In this document: one piece after another, positions 37,719-44,708 of the stretch
Position numbering within the stretch: the stretch's first letter is position 1
Layout of the letters: the number at the start of each line of letters is the position of its first letter
Source of the DNA: Chryseobacterium sp. Leaf394
GTDB taxonomy: Bacteria; Bacteroidota; Bacteroidia; Flavobacteriales; Weeksellaceae
Length of the DNA stretch: 64,000 nt
Reading direction: 5' to 3'
NCBI RefSeq assembly: GCF_001424105.1
Contig: NZ_LMQH01000011.1
Location: forward strand, 1,945,844-2,009,843
Notes under the pieces: model-generated
The model's database searches: none
The model's input: only the letters and a program-made list of their open reading frames with translations
What the model was told of the DNA's origin: nothing
Translations under genes and position numbers: made by a program

Positions 37719-37913
37719 TTATACCGTAGATTCGTCACCGTCTGAAGGATACTTCATTGTCTGTTGAGTATCGTAAGCAGGTTTAGTAACGCCGTCGCGA
37801 AGAGGACTTGTTGATCCAACGCTGCTGCTGCCACCTTTCACCTCTTTAGGATCTTTAATCTGATTTTCTAAAAATGAAGCAAAGAACGGTTTTTTTAACT
37901 TTTTCTTTTCCAT
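37719..37913 (-). CDS. Microviridin-type graspetide precursor peptide
   Basis: A 64-residue precursor. The leader carries KKPFFASFLENQ (7-18), matching the PFFARFLE recognition helix of microviridin leaders. Gly27-Gly28 is a cleavage site for the C39 exporter. The core TMKYPSDGDE (52-61) fits the T-x-K-Y-P-S-D-x-(E/D)-E microviridin pattern. By analogy to microviridin B, Thr52-Asp58 and Ser57-Glu61 would be esters and Lys54-Asp60 an amide. The amide partner is Asp rather than Glu. A 23-residue spacer separates the Gly-Gly from the core, and three residues (STV) follow it. Microviridins inhibit serine proteases. Confidence 0.92.
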   Translation of the reverse strand: MEKKKLKKPFFASFLENQIKDPKEVKGGSSSVGSTSPLRDGVTKPAYDTQQTMKYPSDGDESTV

Positions 37914-38029
37914 AACACATTTTTTTTATTGATTTGATAGAACTAAGTTACAAAAAATTTATATCAGGAAATAAAAAATATTGAGTTTATGAAAAATTTA
38001 ACCTTTCAATTGAAAACATTTAACAGTCA

Positions 38030-38815
38030 TTAAATTCCAAGAAATTCTTTAACTACCTTACTGAATTCCATAGGATTATCCGCCTGAACCCAATGTGCAG
38101 CGTTGCTTACCTTTACGATTTCAGCTTTTGGAAACTGCTGTCTGATGGCAAAGCTATCCTGAGGTAAAATGTAATTCGATTTTTCACCTGCAATAAACAA
38201 TGTTTCGCCCTCAAAAACTCCGAATTTGATAGCATTTGAGACAAACTGATTGTATTTTTCTGAGAGTGTTTTAAGATTAAATCTCCAGTTGAGCTTTTTA
38301 GTGTCTCCATTTTCTTCCCAATAAAGATTTTTAGCAAGAAACTGAATCGTTGATTTTTCAGGAATATATTCTGTTAAGACTTTTTCAACCTCTCCTCTTG
38401 ATTTTACCTCATCAAAATTGACAGTTTCCAAGGCTTTAATGATGCCTTGGTGGTGCGGCGGATAGGCTTTTGGAGCAATATCTACGACGATTAACTTTTC
38501 AACCTTTTCAGGATAATTCAATGCAAACTGCATTACGGCTTTTCCACCTAAAGAATGTCCTAAAACGTGGGCTTTTTCTATCCCGTGATGACTCATGTAA
38601 TTAGCGATGTCGTTTGCTAAATCATCATGTGACATTTCATCGGAATGAAAACTCCGGCCGTGATTTCTGAGGTCAATTAAATGAACCGGCAAAAATTCGC
38701 CCAGTTCTTTCCCGAAGCTTCCCCAGTTATCAAGCATTCCAAACAAACCATGAAATACTAAAAGTGGTGTTGACGAAAGGTTTTCGCCGAATATTTTTGA
38801 ATGAAGAATTTCCAT
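38030..38815 (-). CDS. Alpha/beta-hydrolase esterase (YbfF type)
   Basis: A 261-residue cytosolic hydrolase with the YbfF-like fold. HGLFGMLDNWG (22-32) forms the oxyanion loop, GHSLGG carries the nucleophile Ser88, and NAAHWVQAD near residue 240 has the catalytic His. The substrate is probably an ester of a small acid or acyl-CoA, but this cannot be read from sequence. The gene is monocistronic between the precursor promoter region and a GATGTTGG-type repeat. Confidence 0.88.
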   Translation of the reverse strand: MEILHSKIFGENLSSTPLLVFHGLFGMLDNWGSFGKELGEFLPVHLIDLRNHGRSFHSDEMSHDDLANDIANYMSHHGIEKAHVLGHSLGGKAVMQFALNYPEKVEKLIVVDIAPKAYPPHHQGIIKALETVNFDEVKSRGEVEKVLTEYIPEKSTIQFLAKNLYWEENGDTKKLNWRFNLKTLSEKYNQFVSNAIKFGVFEGETLFIAGEKSNYILPQDSFAIRQQFPKAEIVKVSNAAHWVQADNPMEFSKVVKEFLGI

Positions 38816-38830
38816 ATATTTTTTTTTAAA

Positions 38831-38861
38831 TGATGGATGTTTGATGTTGGATGCTGGATGT
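38831..38861 (+). repeat. Degenerate GATGTTTGATGTTGGATG repeat, right of the esterase gene
   Basis: GATGGATGTTTGATGTTGGATGC and a following TGGATGT are near-tandem units of about 9 bp. A related run (39621-39656) lies on the other side of pdxJ. Confidence 0.6.
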
Positions 38862-38898
38862 CAGAAACTACATTGTTTAAATCCTGGCTTCCGACATA

Positions 38899-39618
38899 TT
38901 ACCACTTCGCCAATCTTTTCAGATAAGCCTGAACCGTATTTTCCATGCCCATATACAAGGCTTCTGAAACCAAAGCATGTCCGATGGAAACTTCCAGCAA
39001 ATTCGGAATGCTATCTGCAAAATATTTTAAATTGTCTAAGCTTAAATCGTGGCCGGCATTGATTCCCAAACCGAATTCATTGGCAACAACCGCGGTATCG
39101 TAATAAGGTTTGATTGCCGCTTCTTTATTTTTTACATAATCTTTAGCGTAAGCTTCGGTGTACAGCTCGATTCTGTCAGCGCCAGTTTTAAAAGCATATT
39201 CTACCAATTCAGGTGTTGGATCCAGAAAAACAGAAGTTCTGATTCCAGCATTTTTAAATTCACCAATAATTTCAGTCAGAAAATCAAGATGCTTTTTCGT
39301 ATCCCAGCCCGCATTGGATGTGATGGCGTCATCAGCGTCAGGAACCAGAGTAACCTGTTCAGGTTTCACTTCCAAAACCATATCGATAAAATCTCTGTGC
39401 GGATTTCCTTCAATATTAAATTCGGTATGAACCAATGGTTTCAGGTCATAGACATCTTTTCTGGTGATGTGTCTCTCATCCGGTCTTGGATGAATGGTAA
39501 TTCCGTGAGCACCAAATTCCTGAATTTTCACTGCAGCTTCTGTTACGCTTGGTGTTTCTCCACCTCTTGCGTTTCTGATGGTTGCAATTTTATTAATGTT
39601 TACACTTAGTTTTGTCAT
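38899..39618 (-). CDS. pdxJ: Pyridoxine 5'-phosphate synthase
   Basis: It condenses 1-deoxy-D-xylulose 5-phosphate or a related substrate with 3-amino-1-hydroxyacetone phosphate to give pyridoxine 5'-phosphate, the last ring-forming step of the DXP-dependent vitamin B6 route. Its 239 residues form the expected TIM barrel, with SVNINKIATIRNARGG at 5-20, GITIHPRPDERHIT at 35-48, and GLGINAGHDLSLDNL near 173-187 carrying the catalytic His. The gene is flanked on both sides by GATGTTGG-type repeats. Confidence 0.96.
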   Translation of the reverse strand: MTKLSVNINKIATIRNARGGETPSVTEAAVKIQEFGAHGITIHPRPDERHITRKDVYDLKPLVHTEFNIEGNPHRDFIDMVLEVKPEQVTLVPDADDAITSNAGWDTKKHLDFLTEIIGEFKNAGIRTSVFLDPTPELVEYAFKTGADRIELYTEAYAKDYVKNKEAAIKPYYDTAVVANEFGLGINAGHDLSLDNLKYFADSIPNLLEVSIGHALVSEALYMGMENTVQAYLKRLAKW

Positions 39619-39620
39619 AT

Positions 39621-39656
39621 TGTTGTTGGATGATGAATGTTGGAAGCGGGATGTTA
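39621..39656 (+). repeat. Degenerate TGTTGGATGATGAATGTTGGAAG repeat
   Basis: Units of TGTTGGATG and variants extend from the pdxJ start toward 39656. They match in style the run at 38831-38861, so pdxJ is bracketed by related simple repeats. Confidence 0.5.
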
Positions 39657-39715
39657 TTGCTTCTTGAGTTCATCATTTTATTATATTTATTTATATCTAA
39701 ACTTAAAATTCATAC

Positions 39716-40990
39716 TTATTTTGGCAATCCAATCTGCATAATCTGAAGATCAAATTCCTTTGAGGCAACCAAAAGATGATCGAAAATATCTGCCTGTATC
39801 TGTTCAAATTTCACCCATTTGGAATCATTCGCAAAGCAGTAGACTTCCATCGGCAAGCCTTGTGTAGTGATCTCTAACTGGCGAACCATAATCGGGCTTT
39901 CTTTATCTATTTCGGGATCATTTTCCAGATATTTCTGAGCGTAATATCTGAAGACTCCGATGTTGGTCAACTGTCTCCCGTTAATGATTTTATCTTTGTG
40001 ATCGATTGTTTCTTTTTCAAGATTGATTTCCGAAATTTTATCTTTTAAATAATCTGAAATAAGATTAATGTCTTTTAGTTTTTCAATCTCTTCATTACTC
40101 AAAAATTTAAATGAATTGATATTAAAAACAATCGACTTTTTAATTCTCCGCGTATTCGATTCAGACATCACCTGCAGGTTTTTGATCTCCGTAGTAAGTA
40201 AATCATAGGTTGGAATTGAGGAAATAGTTTTATCAAAATTAGAAATCTTTGTGGTCAGCAAACTGATGTCTAAAATATTTCCTTCAATATTGTATTTCGG
40301 AACTCCGATCCAGTCGCCCACCTTCAGACTTTTTGAGGTGGCAACATGAATTCCTGTCACAAAACCTAAAATGGTATCTCTGAAAACCAGTACAAGTACT
40401 GCCGTTATCGCTCCTAAACTACCTACAATTGTAGTTCCTTTGATCCCGAAGACTACACAGATGCTTACAATAGTGAAGATAAAAATTCCAAGAATTTTCA
40501 CAGTTTCGGAAATAGCATTGATGGCCATCACTTTATAAAAATCCTGTTTAATGGTAAAATAACTCCTGAAACCAGTCAAAGACCGGTACAACATTCCTGC
40601 AAGAATCAGCACCAAACCCAAGTTGACAGATCTGTGAATAAAAATACTTGTTTTGGGAAGTGCTCCGACAAAAATGGCCTCATGAAGAGATCCTACAGTT
40701 GCCAACGCAATAAAATGAGCAAGAGAATTGGTGATTCTGGACTGATAAACTGATTTTAAGATCGGGAATTTATTCTCGTTTCGGAAAAATCTGAAAGTAT
40801 AGTTGATGATAATTTTAAAAATAAAATCAAGCAAGAGAAAAACACCAACCAGTAACGCAATTTTAAATGCGATAAGAAATACAATATCAAAACCCGACGG
40901 TGCAACCTTACTGATATAAATGTAAAGCTGCTCACTCAGTTCCTGAAAAAAACTTTTGGTATCTTTTATTTCATCTTTCATTGCATACAA
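39716..40990 (-). CDS. MscS-family mechanosensitive ion channel
   Basis: A 424-residue inner-membrane channel that opens under membrane tension to relieve osmotic stress. There are several N-terminal membrane helices (about 31-63, 92-112, 124-143 and 165-190), then the pore-lining MscS segment with LGAITAVLVLVFRDTILGF near 195-213, the beta domain (KSLKVGDWIGVPKYNIEGNI, about 225-245) and a C-terminal alpha/beta domain. The long N-terminal membrane region resembles the YbdG/YnaI-like branch. No gene partner is apparent. Confidence 0.9.
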   Translation of the reverse strand: MYAMKDEIKDTKSFFQELSEQLYIYISKVAPSGFDIVFLIAFKIALLVGVFLLLDFIFKIIINYTFRFFRNENKFPILKSVYQSRITNSLAHFIALATVGSLHEAIFVGALPKTSIFIHRSVNLGLVLILAGMLYRSLTGFRSYFTIKQDFYKVMAINAISETVKILGIFIFTIVSICVVFGIKGTTIVGSLGAITAVLVLVFRDTILGFVTGIHVATSKSLKVGDWIGVPKYNIEGNILDISLLTTKISNFDKTISSIPTYDLLTTEIKNLQVMSESNTRRIKKSIVFNINSFKFLSNEEIEKLKDINLISDYLKDKISEINLEKETIDHKDKIINGRQLTNIGVFRYYAQKYLENDPEIDKESPIMVRQLEITTQGLPMEVYCFANDSKWVKFEQIQADIFDHLLVASKEFDLQIMQIGLPK

Positions 40991-41150
40991 AACTACGAAT
41001 TTTAAAAAATCTTTTAATGCCTTTCAATAAAGGAAAAATTACCAGCGATTAGATTATTTTATTGGAATTATTTTAAACAAAACAAATATTTCATGAATTA
41101 TCCGTAATAAATTTTTAATTTAGCTACACTAATCCATAAAACTTTAACAA

Positions 41151-42326
41151 ATGAAAAAATTCAACTTATTATTCATTTTAATCCTTATTCTGTCGCTTGG
41201 TTCCTGCCGTTCAGATTCTGAAACAGCTGAAACTCCAACAGCAATCACCGTGCAAAACGGAAAAGTAAAAGGAAAAATCACTTCGCAGAATGGCTCAAAA
41301 TCGATTGGCGGCGCTTCTGTTTTCACTTTTGACGCTCAGTACAAAATTTATCACACAACATCAGATTCAGAAGGAAATTTCACACTTGAAGCTCCGGAAG
41401 GTAATCACACCATTTACATTCAGACCGGAAACGGAAGCAACTTCCGAACACAGGCTACGGCAAATATCAAAGCCAATGAAACTGTAAACCTTGAGCTGAC
41501 GCAAACCAAATTGACTCAGGTTGCAAAAATAGCTTACGTAAAAGGAACTTACGATAAGATCGAGGACATCATCCAGACCTTAGGCTACACCGCTACAGAG
41601 ATTACCAATGCAGATCTGGCTAATTTGAACACTCTTGCTCAGTACGACATCGTATTTCTGAATTGCGGATCGAGAAAATTTTCTCAGTTTGCCAATCTTT
41701 ATCCGGTAATTGAAAACAACCTTGCCGTTTTTGTTGCGAATGGCGGCAGTATTTATGCATCAGACTGGGACGTTGCTTATTTGGTAGGCGGAAATGACAA
41801 TACCAACAACTGCAATCTTGCCGGAGGATTTATCCCTGATTCTAAATTGTGTTCGAAAAACATCGGTTCTTCAGGAATTGTTCCGGGGACAGTAAGCAAT
41901 GCGCCTTTGGCAACGGCTTTAGGCTTCAACACCCTGAATCTTGATTTCGATCTGGGTGCATGGCAGAAAATCACCAGTTATGACCCAGCTTATTGGGAAG
42001 TTTTGGTTAAAGAAACTGCTACTAACGATCCTCTGATGATCAGAACCAATCAGTTTACAGACAATACTTTACCAAATATTCCGGTTGGAAATGCTCCGAC
42101 TTTAAACTTTGTAACGGTGTGCATCACGCTTTCTACGAATGTTCAGATCAGTATTTCTGTACCACAGGTTGCTGTTCCCGCTTTGGTGGCATTGGGTGCA
42201 ACTTTAGGGTCATGTTCAGGTGCAGGAAACAGCGGTTATATTTATTATACAGCCTTCCACAATCACGCTTCAGGAAATATCGGAAATGCTGCCGGAATTC
42301 TTCAGTATGTGATTTTAAATCTTTAA
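41151..42326 (+). CDS. Lipoprotein with carboxypeptidase-regulatory-like domain
   Basis: A 391-residue exported protein with lipobox LGSC (Cys19). Residues about 35-105 form a CarboxypepD_reg-like beta-sandwich (GKVKGKITSQNGSKSIGGASV and the TSDSEGNFTLEAPEGNHTI strands). Next comes a segment resembling a glutamine-amidotransferase fold (IAYVKGTYDKIEDIIQTLGY, then YDIVFLNCG), and a large C-terminal part with NHASGNIGNAAGILQYVIL. No catalytic triad is evident. It is probably anchored on the cell surface, where it would bind or process polymers. Confidence 0.75.
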   Translation: MKKFNLLFILILILSLGSCRSDSETAETPTAITVQNGKVKGKITSQNGSKSIGGASVFTFDAQYKIYHTTSDSEGNFTLEAPEGNHTIYIQTGNGSNFRTQATANIKANETVNLELTQTKLTQVAKIAYVKGTYDKIEDIIQTLGYTATEITNADLANLNTLAQYDIVFLNCGSRKFSQFANLYPVIENNLAVFVANGGSIYASDWDVAYLVGGNDNTNNCNLAGGFIPDSKLCSKNIGSSGIVPGTVSNAPLATALGFNTLNLDFDLGAWQKITSYDPAYWEVLVKETATNDPLMIRTNQFTDNTLPNIPVGNAPTLNFVTVCITLSTNVQISISVPQVAVPALVALGATLGSCSGAGNSGYIYYTAFHNHASGNIGNAAGILQYVILNL

Positions 42327-42350
42327 AAATCGGCTTGGAAATTGATACAT

Positions 42351-42382
42351 AAAAGTGGCCTGAAAAGGTCACTTTTTTTATT
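42351..42382 (+). terminator. Intrinsic terminator
   Basis: AAAAGTG..CC and GG..CACTTTT pair around TGAAAA with one mismatch and are followed by TTTATT. It ends the lipoprotein gene. Confidence 0.8.
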
Positions 42383-42394
42383 AAAAAATAATTT

Positions 42395-42886
42395 ATGGAA
42401 TACGCTTTAATTGTTTTGCTCAGCATCGTTCTGCTGATTTTAGGTATTATAGGAACAATTCTTCCCGTCCTGCCCGGACTTGTCTTAAGTCTTGCCGGAC
42501 TGCTTATCTACAAATATGGTGCAGATGCAGACCTGTCTATGATTTACATTTGGGCATTTGTGATTCTGACTTTGGCTTCAGTCATTTTAAATTATGCTAT
42601 CCCTGCAAAAGCCACCAAAAAATATGGTGGAACGCGCTGGGGAAGCATAGGTTCGGTGATTGGGACCATCGTAGGAATGTTTATTCCAATTCCGCTGGGA
42701 TTCCTGGTGGGAATGTTTGCCGGAGTTTTCATTGGTGAACTTTTACACGACAGCAAAGACATGAAAAAAGCCTTGAAATCTACAAAAGGAGCCTTTATCG
42801 GATTTCTTTACGGTACAGGATTCAGTTTTGTAGTTGGTGTGGCAATGTTTTTAGTTGTAGTTTTGGATCTTACAAATGTTATTTAA
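42395..42886 (+). CDS. DUF456 membrane protein
   Basis: A 163-residue inner-membrane protein with four to five helices and the Gly/Pro-rich signature GTILPVLPGLVLSLAGLL (20-37) seen in the DUF456 family, plus the GSIGSVIGTIVGMFIPIPLGFLVG glycine-zipper region cut by prolines. No transport or enzymatic role is established for the family. The next gene starts 3 bp after its stop, so the two are probably co-transcribed. Confidence 0.85.
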   Translation: MEYALIVLLSIVLLILGIIGTILPVLPGLVLSLAGLLIYKYGADADLSMIYIWAFVILTLASVILNYAIPAKATKKYGGTRWGSIGSVIGTIVGMFIPIPLGFLVGMFAGVFIGELLHDSKDMKKALKSTKGAFIGFLYGTGFSFVVGVAMFLVVVLDLTNVI

Positions 42887-42889
42887 AAA

Positions 42890-43384
42890 ATGTATTACAA
42901 ATCAATTATTCTAAGTCTTGGATTTTTAAGTTTAATCAACTGCAAAACTCAAAAAGTAAAAAACGATGACATCAAAGTTCAGGTTGCAGAAAATGGCGAT
43001 GTGAAAACAACTACCAAAGAAGGTGAAATCATCTATTTTAAGGAAGGCGAAAATAAATTTCTGAAGGACTACCAAATGAATGTGACATTCAAAGGAATTT
43101 CTGAAGACAGCCGCTGCCCGAAAGATGTGCAGTGCATTTGGAGCGGAGTTGCCGTTGCACAGGTTGAAGTGATATCAACCACTTCCCGACCGATGACTTT
43201 GCAAATTTCAAGTATCGAAAATAAAGGTAGAAATTATCACAAATCAGCTGACTTCAATGGTTATACGATCTCTCTTGCAGATATAAGTCCATATCCTGAG
43301 TCATCTAATTCTAAGTCGATGAAAGGAAATTATAAAATTGGAATTATCATTATAAAGGCCGGAGAATATACTACCACGAGATAG
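42890..43384 (+). CDS. Small lipoprotein of unknown function
   Basis: A 164-residue exported protein with lipobox LINC (Cys18). The mature part is beta-rich with two conserved Cys in SRCPKDVQCIW that probably form a disulphide, a pattern known from calcium-regulated or MPTx-like families but not diagnostic here. The last 14 bases overlap the convergent ung gene. Confidence 0.7.
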   Translation: MYYKSIILSLGFLSLINCKTQKVKNDDIKVQVAENGDVKTTTKEGEIIYFKEGENKFLKDYQMNVTFKGISEDSRCPKDVQCIWSGVAVAQVEVISTTSRPMTLQISSIENKGRNYHKSADFNGYTISLADISPYPESSNSKSMKGNYKIGIIIIKAGEYTTTR

Positions 43385-44012
43385 GTTTTTTCCCTTTTGA
43401 AACCAGATACTCATTGATTTTAGAGAAAGGTTTGCTTCCGTAAAAACCTCTGTAAACAGAAAATGGCGAAGGATGCGCAGACTTGATAATAAAATGCTTA
43501 GCCGGATTGATTAATTCGGCTTTTTTCTGTGCAAAAGCGCCCCACAATACAAAAACAACATTCTCTTTTTTATCTGAAATTTCTTTGATAATATAATTTG
43601 TAAAGGTTTCCCAGCCCAAATCTTTGTGAGAGTTTGGCGAATGGGCACGAACGGTCAGTGTTGCATTGAGCATTAAAACACCCTGTTTTCCCCAGTCATC
43701 AAGTTCTTTTGAGCTTCTGTCGATTCCCAGATCATCTTTTAACTCTGTGAAAATATTTTTAAGTGAAGGCGGCGCAGCAACCTGTTCTGAAACCGAAAAG
43801 CACAAACCATTCGCCTGAAAATCATTATGATAAGGATCCTGACCCAAAATTACCACTTCCACATCATCAAAAGGCGTTATTTCCAAAGCTCTGAAGATTT
43901 GCTTTTTGGGCGGGAAAACTTTTGTGGTGGCGTATTCCTGTTTTACTTTTTCCCAGAGTTGTTCGAAGTAGGGAGTGTTTTTTATCGGGGCTAGAATTTC
44001 GGTCCAGGTCAT
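43371..44012 (-). CDS. ung: Uracil-DNA glycosylase (family 1)
   Basis: It removes uracil from DNA to start base-excision repair. From the Met at 44012 (MTWTEILAPI) this is 213 residues. The catalytic loop GQDPYH is at 57-62 (Asp59), and HPSPFS at 180-185 holds the catalytic His and the minor-groove loop. The frame extends 19 codons further upstream to 44069, but that region consists of CAAATT-type repeats and is probably not translated. The 3' end overlaps the convergent lipoprotein gene by 14 bp. Confidence 0.96.
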   Translation of the reverse strand: MTWTEILAPIKNTPYFEQLWEKVKQEYATTKVFPPKKQIFRALEITPFDDVEVVILGQDPYHNDFQANGLCFSVSEQVAAPPSLKNIFTELKDDLGIDRSSKELDDWGKQGVLMLNATLTVRAHSPNSHKDLGWETFTNYIIKEISDKKENVVFVLWGAFAQKKAELINPAKHFIIKSAHPSPFSVYRGFYGSKPFSKINEYLVSKGKKPISW

Positions 44013-44075
44013 GATGTCAATTTGAAAATTTGAGAATGATTTAATTTGAAAATTAGAATTGCAATTCAAATACCA

Positions 44076-44582
44076 TTATCCTTGTTTGATGCTGAAAACC
44101 AAATTATCCGGAAAACCTTCATCTTCTCTTCCATCTTCCAAAATGAATCCACTTTTCAAAAGAAGACTTTTAGAGTTCTCATTGAACTTATTGGTCATTG
44201 CAACGATTTCCTGTAAATGTACATAGGTAAAACCAAAATCTACAACTGCTTTTAACGCTTCAGACATAAATCCCTGATGATGAAACTCGGGCAACAGTTC
44301 GTAGCCAACTTCTGCCGTTTTTCGGTCTTCTGTAAAATTATACAGACAGATTGTCCCAACTAAATTCTGTTGATTTTTAAGCGAAATTCCAAAGTAAAAA
44401 GATTCATTATTCACCGTTCGTTCCTTGATCATCAAAATAAACTGCAATGCATCATAATTATTTTTGGGTGTATTTCTTACCACATATTTGTTGGTAATTT
44501 CATTGCTGCGGATCTTCAGAATATCCTCAACATAAGTTTCGTCGATAGGTTTTAAAATTAGTCTTTCGGTTTCAAGTTTCAT
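44076..44582 (-). CDS. GNAT-family N-acetyltransferase
   Basis: A 168-residue acetyl-CoA-dependent acetyltransferase of the RimJ/RimL kind (acetyltransf_3). ETERLILKPI (3-12) is the family start, and the CoA-binding segment is EVGYELLPEFHHQGFMSEALKAV near 91-113. It ends FGFTYVHLQEIVAMTNKFNENSKSLLLKSGF, typical of this branch. The acceptor is unknown. It lies 63 bp upstream of ung on the same strand, with no visible terminator between them. Confidence 0.88.
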   Translation of the reverse strand: MKLETERLILKPIDETYVEDILKIRSNEITNKYVVRNTPKNNYDALQFILMIKERTVNNESFYFGISLKNQQNLVGTICLYNFTEDRKTAEVGYELLPEFHHQGFMSEALKAVVDFGFTYVHLQEIVAMTNKFNENSKSLLLKSGFILEDGREDEGFPDNLVFSIKQG

Positions 44583-44633
44583 AAGCCAAATTTAACTAAA
44601 TGATTTGAAAGTTGAAGTTTAAGATTTGTAATA

Positions 44634-44696
44634 CATTTTCAAATTCTCAAATTAACACATTTTCAAATTCTCAAATTATTTCATTTTCAAATTAAT
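44634..44696 (+). repeat. 24-bp tandem repeat (CATTTTCAAATTCTCAAATT)
   Basis: Three units with a period of 24 bp: two nearly full and one shortened. Related CAAATT-rich sequence precedes ung (44015-44070, minus strand) and pcm (about 40-80). It abuts the -7 box of mutS2. Confidence 0.8.
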
Positions 44697-44704
44697 TATC
44701 TTTG
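44697..44704 (+). promoter_or_regulatory. -7 box (TATCTTTG) of mutS2
   Basis: An exact TAnnTTTG match ending 4 bp before the GTG start at 44709, directly after the 24-bp repeats. A transcript from it would be nearly leaderless, like that of pcm. Confidence 0.5.
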
Positions 44705-44708
44705 CAAT

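Noticed and set aside
39049..39609. Long ORF (186 codons) opposite pdxJ
   Set aside because: It is the antisense frame of a conserved enzyme gene, with no recognisable motif.
44012..44069. N-terminal extension of Ung
   Set aside because: The extra 19 codons are made of CAAATT repeats; MTWTEILAPI is the typical start.
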